From contig DAORIO010000004.1 in the NCBI GenBank assembly GCA_035438585.1, positions 1-25,381 on the forward strand: a stretch of 25,381 nucleotides of DNA, given 5' to 3'. Under the pieces are notes generated by a model. That model had not been told where the DNA came from and did no database searches. It was given only the letters and a program-made list of their open reading frames with translations. Of this stretch, positions 15,849 to 21,797 are shown one piece after another. The first letter of the stretch is position 1. Each line of letters opens with the position of its first letter. Origin of the DNA: DAORIO01 sp035438585. Lineage in GTDB: Bacteria; Patescibacteriota; Minisyncoccia; Phycocordibacterales; UBA9973. The translations under genes were made by a program, and so were the position numbers.

Positions 15849-16187
15849 TTAAATATTTATTTTTCTTTTTTTCCTAAGTGGTCTATTTTTTTTAGACACC
15901 CCATTTGGAGGATCTACGGGGCCAAAATTTTCTATGTTGGCTTGATGAATACCAGATTCGTTTTTTGTTATTAATTCAATAGAAGATGTTTTGTCGCTTC
16001 TAGGATACGAATTCGATATCTTTTGTGAAGGGTATCTATCTGTACGTTTCGAGTTGCCGAATGTGTCTGGGAAAGTAAATGAACTAGGCATGGCAAATAA
16101 AAACAATGAAGTGGCACTAAATGCAAATATGAATGATAGTAGGAATGGGGTAATTATGTTTGTCAGAATGTTTTTTGAGGTTCTCAT
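15849..16187 (-). CDS. Small exported or membrane-anchored protein, unknown
   Basis: This 112-aa protein has a hydrophobic segment at about residues 10-33 (ILTNIITPFLLSFIFAFSAT and beyond), followed by a low-complexity Ser/Pro/Asn-rich region and a very basic end (KKNRPLRKKRKINI). The N-terminal helix could be a signal peptide or an anchor; the rest looks unstructured and would be extracellular if so. I recognise no family. Supporting evidence that it is real: a near-consensus promoter sits in front of it, its stop abuts the shared terminator, and the ORF fills an otherwise empty interval between mreC and tgt. Confidence 0.6.
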   Translation of the reverse strand: MRTSKNILTNIITPFLLSFIFAFSATSLFLFAMPSSFTFPDTFGNSKRTDRYPSQKISNSYPRSDKTSSIELITKNESGIHQANIENFGPVDPPNGVSKKNRPLRKKRKINI

Positions 16188-16219
16188 ATGTAGTTTTTTA
16201 GGTTCAGTTATTCCATTAA

Positions 16220-16248
16220 ATTATATAACCAAATGCACTAAAAGTCAA
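16220..16248 (-). promoter_or_regulatory. Near-consensus promoter for the small exported protein
   Basis: On the minus strand TTGACT (16248-16243), a 17-nt spacer and TATAAT (16225-16220) form one of the best promoters in the window. The ATG at 16187 is 32 nt downstream of the -10 box, so this transcript has a leader. Confidence 0.75.
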
Positions 16249-16288
16249 GTCGTTAAAACCATATACATTCTGCTATATTAGTATTGTT

Positions 16289-17491
16289 TTGAAAGGCTTT
16301 AATTACGAAATTATAAAGAGTGGTCCAGGGAAAGCACGTGCTGGGATTATTCATACAAAAAACGGTGATATACAAACTCCGGCTTTTATTCCCGTTGGGA
16401 CAAAAGCAACCGTCAAAGCTTTGACACCTGAGGAAGTAAAATCTGCAGGTGCGCAAGCCGTTCTCGCTAACACTTATCATTTATATTTAGCACCTGGTAT
16501 GGAGACGATTGAAAAAGCAGGTGGATTTGCCAAATTTATGAATTGGCACGGTCCAACATTTACAGACTCAGGAGGGTTCCAGGTTTTTTCTTTAGGACTC
16601 GCATTTGGAGAAAAAGTTTCAAAAGTAGCCCGCGGTGATGTGAGTGAAGACTTCGGAGAAAAAAATGATCATGCAAAGCTCGCAAAAATTGATGAAGATG
16701 GAGTAACGTTTAGCTCGCATGTGGACGGTTCACTTCATCGATTTACCCCAGAGAGTTCAATGGATATTCAATGGAAATTAGGTGCTGATATTATTTTTGC
16801 ATTTGATGAATGTACAAGTCCACAAGCACCATATGAGTATCAAAAATCTGCTTGGGAAAGGACTCACCGTTGGGCAAAGCGTTCAATTGATGCTCACGAA
16901 AAATTAGATCCACAAAATGTTCAAGCAATTTTCGGAGTTGTTCAAGGTGGAAAGTTTGAAGATCTTCGAAAAGAATCTGCACGCGAACTCGCAAAAATGA
17001 ATTTTGATGGATTTGGAATCGGAGGGTCATTTTCGAAAGATGACATTTCAACGGCTGTTGGTTGGGTTACAGAAGAATTGCCAGATGATAAACCACGACA
17101 TCTTCTTGGTATCGGGGAGCCCGAAGATATGATTTTAGCCATAGCCGAAGGAATTGATACTTTTGATTGCGTTACACCAACTCGAAATGCAAGAAATGGA
17201 ACCCTCTATACAAGTACGGGAAAAGTTCACATGAAAAATGAAAGATTTAAAAATGATTTTTCAGCAGTCACAGAAGATTGTGATTGTTACACTTGTTCAA
17301 ATTTTTCCAAAGCCTATTTATCTCATTTGTATAAACAAGGCGAAATGCTCGCTGGAACACTCGGCTCAATTCACAATATTCATTTTTTAATAAAGGTAGC
17401 AAGTGGTGCACGAAAGGCAATTCTCGAGGATAATTTTGAAGATTATGCTAAAAAATTCTTAAATACATATAAACAGTCCGCTATTGATTAG
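16289..17491 (+). CDS. tgt: tRNA-guanine transglycosylase
   Basis: Tgt (400 aa) swaps the wobble guanine of GUN-anticodon tRNAs for a queuine precursor or queuine. The catalytic base region is FTDSGGFQVFS with D93, the nucleophile region GIDTFDCVTPTRNARNG has D290 and D293, and the zinc site has C331, C333, C336 and H362 with the family spacing. VVQGG and GIGGSFS are also present. The start is a TTG at 16289; no in-frame ATG fits. TATATT (16274) and TAGTAT (16279) lie close upstream, so the transcript may be nearly leaderless. No queuosine biosynthesis genes are nearby, so salvage of a queuine precursor is possible but inferred. Confidence 0.95.
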   Translation: MKGFNYEIIKSGPGKARAGIIHTKNGDIQTPAFIPVGTKATVKALTPEEVKSAGAQAVLANTYHLYLAPGMETIEKAGGFAKFMNWHGPTFTDSGGFQVFSLGLAFGEKVSKVARGDVSEDFGEKNDHAKLAKIDEDGVTFSSHVDGSLHRFTPESSMDIQWKLGADIIFAFDECTSPQAPYEYQKSAWERTHRWAKRSIDAHEKLDPQNVQAIFGVVQGGKFEDLRKESARELAKMNFDGFGIGGSFSKDDISTAVGWVTEELPDDKPRHLLGIGEPEDMILAIAEGIDTFDCVTPTRNARNGTLYTSTGKVHMKNERFKNDFSAVTEDCDCYTCSNFSKAYLSHLYKQGEMLAGTLGSIHNIHFLIKVASGARKAILEDNFEDYAKKFLNTYKQSAID

Positions 17492-17511
17492 CAGGTTTAA
17501 AGGCATACAAT
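17484..17511 (+). promoter_or_regulatory. Possible promoter for the M23 peptidase gene
   Basis: TTGATT (17484-17489, at the end of tgt), a 16-nt spacer and TACAAT (17506-17511) precede the ATG at 17537 by 25 nt. A TATAAA at 17514-17519 is an alternative -10. Confidence 0.4.
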
Positions 17512-17536
17512 TATATAAACTCTAAAAACTCAGAAG

Positions 17537-18412
17537 ATGAAAAAGATCTTGCTCCTTGTCATTTTTTTTACCTTTAATTTTGCGTTGTTGCCTTCCAGGG
17601 TTATTGCACCAAATTCCGAAGATTTAATTTTTATTTCTGTTACTGATTCTATTATTGAGGGTGGTTTTGGTTTTGTTCGCGCGACTTCCATTTCTCCAAT
17701 TGAAGATACTTTGAAAGTTGTCTTATCTTTTAACAAAGAAGATACATTTAATCTTTTTTCCGGTATTGATAAATATAATTGGATAAGAAAGATTCCATCA
17801 CCGATAGGTTTTGACTCCAGTTTTTTTCAAGTTGAAGTTTTTAGTCATAAAATTTCTACAATTTTTAATGTAAAAATTGTAAAAAAGACTTGGCAGCAGG
17901 TGGATTGGTCAAAAAAGAGATTGAAATATCAAACGGCAAAATTGGATTCATCCCAAAAAGTTGATTCAGTAAAAATTCTTCTAAATTCATTTAAGCCAGA
18001 TGTAAAAGCTTTTTTGGGCAACCTCGGTATGCCAATGGAAATAGAATTATTTGTAACAGATGAATTTGGTGTAAAAAGGAAGACCAATGAAAGTACACGT
18101 ATTCATAAGGGAGTTGATTATCGTGCCCCCATTGGAACGCCTGTGTTCGCAACACAAAAAGGTAAAGTAGTTATCGCTAGATACTCTCCTCATTTTGGTA
18201 ATACAATAATGATTAAACATGGTGGAGATGTCGAAACCACATATCTGCATTTGTCGGAATTTGCAGTTAGTGAGGGTGATTCTGTGGAGCTTGGATGTTT
18301 GATTGGTTATTCGGGTGCAACCGGAAATGTTACAGGTGCGCACTTGCACTATGGTACTCGTTTGTGCAAAATACCAATATCTCCAGATTCCTTTAAATCC
18401 ACTTCAAATTAG
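17537..18412 (+). CDS. Secreted M23-family (LytM-type) zinc metallopeptidase
   Basis: This 291-aa protein has a signal peptide or membrane anchor at residues 1-20, a beta-rich N-terminal region of unknown type, and a C-terminal M23 peptidase domain (about 175-275). Zinc ligands H190 and D194 (HKGVDYRAP) and H271, and catalytic histidines H238 (TTYLHLS) and H269 (GAHLHYG), are all present, so it should be an active peptidoglycan endopeptidase rather than a degenerate activator. The usual Gly-rich core (GNTIMIKHGG) is intact. Its stop codon lies in the loop of the downstream terminator. It is near the mreBC genes but on its own promoter, and the substrate cross-link is not known. Confidence 0.92.
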   Translation: MKKILLLVIFFTFNFALLPSRVIAPNSEDLIFISVTDSIIEGGFGFVRATSISPIEDTLKVVLSFNKEDTFNLFSGIDKYNWIRKIPSPIGFDSSFFQVEVFSHKISTIFNVKIVKKTWQQVDWSKKRLKYQTAKLDSSQKVDSVKILLNSFKPDVKAFLGNLGMPMEIELFVTDEFGVKRKTNESTRIHKGVDYRAPIGTPVFATQKGKVVIARYSPHFGNTIMIKHGGDVETTYLHLSEFAVSEGDSVELGCLIGYSGATGNVTGAHLHYGTRLCKIPISPDSFKSTSN

Positions 18413-18426
18413 GAGTGGATTTTTTT
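18395..18426 (+). terminator. Terminator overlapping the end of the M23 gene
   Basis: AAATCCACT (18395-18403) and AGTGGATTT (18414-18422) form a perfect 9-bp stem followed by a T run. The 10-nt loop contains the TAG stop codon of the peptidase gene, so the last codons are part of the hairpin. Confidence 0.85.
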
Positions 18427-18462
18427 ATGAGGTAGTGAATTTTGGTGTTGCAAAAAGTTTGC

Positions 18463-18480
18463 GCGCTTAAGCGCTATACT
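18463..18480 (+). promoter_or_regulatory. truB -10 box abutting a 12-bp palindrome
   Basis: TATACT (18475-18480) is a good -10 box. Directly before it lies the perfect palindrome GCGCTTAAGCGC (18463-18474), in the spacer where a repressor could bind. The nearest -35-like box (TTGCAA at 18448) has a 21-nt spacing, which is too long. The ATG at 18505 is 24 nt downstream. Confidence 0.4.
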
Positions 18481-18504
18481 AAAATTCATTACCTGATTTA
18501 TCAA

Positions 18505-19143
18505 ATGAAAAATTTAAGTGAACATCTAAATAATGAAAAAATAATTTTACTCGATAAACCGTCGGGAGTTTCTTCTTTTAGATTTATAAATGAATACAAA
18601 AGAAAAATTGGCGCAAAAAAGATTGGTCACGCTGGAACGCTCGACCCGATGGCATCAGGTTTAATGCTTGTTGCGATAAATGAAAATACAAAAATTTTAG
18701 GTGATTTTGTAGGTCTTACAAAAAAATATATCGCACAAATTTCTCTTGGTAAGAAAACTGATTCAGGAGATAAAGAGGGGAATGTAATTGAAGAAAAAAA
18801 AGTTCCAGATTTGAACGATGAAAAAGTAAAAGAGCTTTTAAAATCTTTAATTGGTGTTATCGAAATGCCAGTTTCAAATTTTTCAGCTATGAAATATATG
18901 GGAAAGCCTCGATATGAGTATGCACGCTCTGGCAAAGAAATTCCAGAAGTTAGACGTGCTATGGAAATTTTTGAAGCTAATTTTATAAAACTTGAAGGTA
19001 ATACAATCTTTGCCGAATTTTTTGTTGGTAGCGGAACATATATTCGCTCTATTGCCGAATATGTTGGAGAAAAATTAGGAACGGTTGCTCATTTGTCAGC
19101 CCTTCGCCGAACTGCTGTTGGTCCGTTTGAGGTAAAGAAATAG
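18505..19143 (+). CDS. truB: tRNA pseudouridine-55 synthase, short form
   Basis: TruB (212 aa) converts U55 of the tRNA T loop to pseudouridine. The catalytic motif GHAGTLDPMASGLM carries D47, next to the typical LLDKPSGVSSF opening; further motifs are YIAQISLGKKTDSGD, the MKYMGKPRYEYAR segment and the VGSGTYIRSIAEYVGEKLG block. It ends at LRRTAVGPFEVKK, where the E. coli enzyme (314 aa) continues for about 90 residues, so the C-terminal PUA-type region is missing. An in-frame TTG at 18442 would add 21 residues but lies upstream of the -10 box, so ATG 18505 is preferred. Confidence 0.93.
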   Translation: MKNLSEHLNNEKIILLDKPSGVSSFRFINEYKRKIGAKKIGHAGTLDPMASGLMLVAINENTKILGDFVGLTKKYIAQISLGKKTDSGDKEGNVIEEKKVPDLNDEKVKELLKSLIGVIEMPVSNFSAMKYMGKPRYEYARSGKEIPEVRRAMEIFEANFIKLEGNTIFAEFFVGSGTYIRSIAEYVGEKLGTVAHLSALRRTAVGPFEVKK

Positions 19144-19196
19144 TTAGCTATATTTAGTAGATATTTTTAGGGCTTTTTTAATTATTCAAAATCAAG

Positions 19197-19202
19197 TATT
19201 CT
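19197..19202 (+). promoter_or_regulatory. Possible -10 element of uvrB, leaderless
   Basis: TATTCT lies 7 nt before the uvrB ATG at 19210, the same spacing seen at proS and the DsbA-like gene. No -35 box is evident. AAAGGG at 19203-19208 is too close to the ATG to be a normal ribosome binding site. Confidence 0.35.
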
Positions 19203-19209
19203 AAAGGGT

Positions 19210-21282
19210 ATGTTTAAACTTTCGAGTAAATGGGAGCCTGCCGGAGACCAGCCAGAGGCTATAAAAGAATTGGTTAAGGGTCTTAAGGCGGGAAATCGAA
19301 TGCAAACACTTTTAGGTGCCACTGGAACTGGTAAGACTTTTACTATGGCAAATGTTATCGCGCAACATAAAAAGCCAACCCTTGTAATTGCTCATAACAA
19401 AACTTTGGCAGCACAACTTGCGTCAGAGCTTAAGGAATTTTTCCCAGAAAATAAAGTTCATTATTTTGTGTCTTATTATGACTACTACCAGCCAGAGGCG
19501 TATATGCCAGTCACTGATACTTATATTGAAAAAGACGCACAGATAAATAAAGAAATCGATCGTTTGCGACATGCTTCAACTCAATCTCTTTTGACGAGTG
19601 ATGATGTTATTATTGTCGCCTCTGTTTCTTGTATTTATGGTTTGGGGTCTCCAAAAGAATATGAAAAAGAAAATTTTAGACTAATGAGTGGTCAAAAAAT
19701 AAATCGTGCTGATATAATTTCACGCTTAGTTTCTATTCATTTTGAAAGAACAAATGCAGATTTAACTCCTGGGACATTTCGCGCTCTTGGAAATAAAATT
19801 GAAGTTATGCCGGTGTCAGACACTTTTGTTTATTCAATAGAAATAGCCGGTTCTATTATTGATAGAATCCTCAAAATCGACCCAGTCTCTTCAAAAATAA
19901 TAAGTGAAGAAAAAAATATTTTTATTTTCCCAGCAAAACATTTCATTACAAACGAAAAAGAAAAAGAAAGAGCTTTAAAAGATATTAAAAAAGAATTGGA
20001 TGCTCAATTGAAAAAGTTTGAAAGTGAAGGGAAGCTTTTGGAGGCGGAAAGAATTAAGAGGCGAACAACTTATGATATGGCAATGATTCGAGAAATCGGT
20101 TATTGCTCGGGTATTGAAAACTATTCAAGACATATGTCTGGAAAAAGTGCAGGGGAGCCACCAGAAACTCTTTTGTCGTATTTCCCTCATAAAGAAGACG
20201 GAACTCCGGACTTTTTGACAATTGTTGATGAATCTCACGTTGCGCTTCCTCAGCTTCGTGGAATGTATGCAGGAGATGCTTCGCGAAAAAATACACTGGT
20301 AGAATTCGGGTTTAGACTTCCAAGTGCAAAAGATAATCGCCCATTACAATTTCCAGAATTTTTAGAGCGTGTAGGTCAAATGATTTTTACTTCAGCAACT
20401 CCAAGTGATTATGAAAGGGAAAATTCTTCTAAAATAGTAGAACAAATTATTCGCCCAACTGGGCTTGTTGACCCGGCTATTATAATAAAACCAATAACTG
20501 AGACTGAGAAAACTGGAGGGCAAGTTCAAGATTTTATTGCTGAAGCAGAAGCGGAAATTAAAAATGGCGGGCGAGTGCTTGCAACAACTCTGACAAAAAA
20601 GATGGCAGAGGACTTGTCTGCATATTTGAAGGAAAAGAAAATAAAATCAGAATATATTCACTCTGATGTTAAGACAATGGAAAGAATCCAGATTTTAACA
20701 GATTTTAGAAAAGGAAAGTTTGATATTTTGGTTGGAGTAAACCTTCTTCGAGAAGGGCTTGATTTGCCAGAAGTGTCGCTCATTGGAATACTCGATGCTG
20801 ATAAAGAGGGATTTTTGCGCTCAGAGGTTTCTCTTATTCAGACAATTGGTCGTGCAGCTAGAAATGTGGATGGTCGCGTAATTTTGTATGCTGATCGAAT
20901 AACAGGTTCGATGGAACGTGCGATAGGAGAGACAACACGAAGAAGAAATATACAACTTGCTTATAATAAAGAGCATGGCATTACTCCAAAAACAATTGAA
21001 AAAAGAATTTATGACATTATGGCTGAACTTGAATCTGATCACGACAAGGCCGTAAACAAAGAACTCGATACAGATATACAGATTTTGGAAAACGCTCAAA
21101 GACTCGATGACAAAAGGCCCGTTGGAAAGAAACGCAAAAAAGATCCAGTATCACAGCTTATTAAAATGAAAGAGGATGCCATGAAAGAGGCTGTTAAAGT
21201 TTTGGATTTCGAAACAGCGGCAATCTTGCGAGATGAGCTTGTTGTTTTAAATAAGAGGCTAGAAGATAAAAATAAAAAATAG
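19210..21282 (+). CDS. uvrB: Excinuclease ABC subunit B
   Basis: UvrB (690 aa, normal length about 670) is the helicase-like damage-verifying subunit of nucleotide excision repair. The Walker A motif GATGTGKT is at 36-43, the tyrosine-rich beta-hairpin (YYDYYQPEAYMP) at about 89-100, and Walker B with D340-E341-S342-H343. Motifs V and VI are present (GVNLLREGLDLPEVSL; QTIGRAARNVDGRVILYAD). The C-terminal UVR domain (about 650-690) has KEDAMKEAVKVLDFETAAILRDEL split over the UvrC-binding helix pair. Its stop is 1 nt from the stop of the converging DoxX-like gene, with no hairpin between them. uvrA is 0.5 kb away; uvrC is not in the window. Confidence 0.97.
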   Translation: MFKLSSKWEPAGDQPEAIKELVKGLKAGNRMQTLLGATGTGKTFTMANVIAQHKKPTLVIAHNKTLAAQLASELKEFFPENKVHYFVSYYDYYQPEAYMPVTDTYIEKDAQINKEIDRLRHASTQSLLTSDDVIIVASVSCIYGLGSPKEYEKENFRLMSGQKINRADIISRLVSIHFERTNADLTPGTFRALGNKIEVMPVSDTFVYSIEIAGSIIDRILKIDPVSSKIISEEKNIFIFPAKHFITNEKEKERALKDIKKELDAQLKKFESEGKLLEAERIKRRTTYDMAMIREIGYCSGIENYSRHMSGKSAGEPPETLLSYFPHKEDGTPDFLTIVDESHVALPQLRGMYAGDASRKNTLVEFGFRLPSAKDNRPLQFPEFLERVGQMIFTSATPSDYERENSSKIVEQIIRPTGLVDPAIIIKPITETEKTGGQVQDFIAEAEAEIKNGGRVLATTLTKKMAEDLSAYLKEKKIKSEYIHSDVKTMERIQILTDFRKGKFDILVGVNLLREGLDLPEVSLIGILDADKEGFLRSEVSLIQTIGRAARNVDGRVILYADRITGSMERAIGETTRRRNIQLAYNKEHGITPKTIEKRIYDIMAELESDHDKAVNKELDTDIQILENAQRLDDKRPVGKKRKKDPVSQLIKMKEDAMKEAVKVLDFETAAILRDELVVLNKRLEDKNKK

Positions 21283-21283
21283 T

Positions 21284-21706
21284 TTATTTTTGTTTGTGCA
21301 TGTGCCCAGCGATGGCTATTGCTGCAGCAATTATAACTAAGTTTTTTATTATATATTGACCTTCAAGAGTTGGTACTAGAAAACCACTCCAAGCTATTTT
21401 AGGTAAAAGAAATAATGGCATTAGTGTTGTTACCATGTGAATTGCCAAAAGAGTAATGGCGATTTTTGATGCTTTCTTGAAAAGGAATAAAATACCAATC
21501 AGTACTTCAAATAATCCAAAGAAAATCATAAATGTACCAAAATCTATCGAAGATACTATTGTCACATTATGAAGTGCTTCAACGAGTGGCGTAGCTGGTG
21601 AAATACCTATAACTTTTAACCACCCAAACCAAATAAAAACGATAGCTATAGAAACCCTTAAAGCGGGTATCATTATGCTTTTGCATGTTGATATAAAATT
21701 TTTCAT
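21284..21706 (-). CDS. DoxX/DUF417-like four-helix membrane protein
   Basis: This 140-aa protein has four hydrophobic segments. The first (RVSIAIVFIWFGWLKVIG) and the pattern ISPATPLVEAL, together with the ending QYIIKNLVIIAAAIAIAG, resemble DUF417 (YkgB-like) and DoxX-superfamily proteins, some of which are linked to respiration or oxidative stress. The exact function is unknown. I place the start at ATG 21706, because a TATAAT at 21718-21713 lies 6 nt upstream of it. The in-frame ATG at 21721 is upstream of this -10 box. It is divergent from uvrA and convergent with uvrB. Confidence 0.82.
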   Translation of the reverse strand: MKNFISTCKSIMIPALRVSIAIVFIWFGWLKVIGISPATPLVEALHNVTIVSSIDFGTFMIFFGLFEVLIGILFLFKKASKIAITLLAIHMVTTLMPLFLLPKIAWSGFLVPTLEGQYIIKNLVIIAAAIAIAGHMHKQK

Positions 21707-21712
21707 ATATTT

Positions 21713-21718
21713 ATTATA
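21713..21718 (-). promoter_or_regulatory. -10 box of the DoxX-like gene, leaderless
   Basis: TATAAT on the minus strand, preceded by TG, lies 6 nt before ATG 21706. No -35 box is seen. Confidence 0.55.
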
Positions 21719-21731
21719 CATAGTTTTTTTA

Positions 21732-21740
21732 TGTTATAAT
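21732..21740 (+). promoter_or_regulatory. Extended -10 promoter of uvrA
   Basis: TGT followed by TATAAT (21735-21740) is a consensus extended -10 on the + strand. It is 57 nt before the uvrA ATG, leaving a leader with a hairpin. No LexA-type operator was recognised. Confidence 0.6.
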
Positions 21741-21763
21741 CCACTTACAATTTTATATATACA

Positions 21764-21784
21764 CCCTAGGGGTAATCCCGAGGG
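21764..21784 (+). promoter_or_regulatory. Leader hairpin before uvrA
   Basis: CCCTAGGG, loop GTAAT and CCCGAGGG form an 8-bp stem with a single A-G mismatch. It ends 13 nt before the uvrA start codon and could affect initiation. No T run follows, so it is not a terminator. Confidence 0.45.
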
Positions 21785-21797
21785 CTAATTTTGATAT

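Noticed and set aside
21707..21721. Longer start for the DoxX-like protein at 21721
   Set aside because: This ATG lies upstream of the TATAAT that best explains the gene's promoter.
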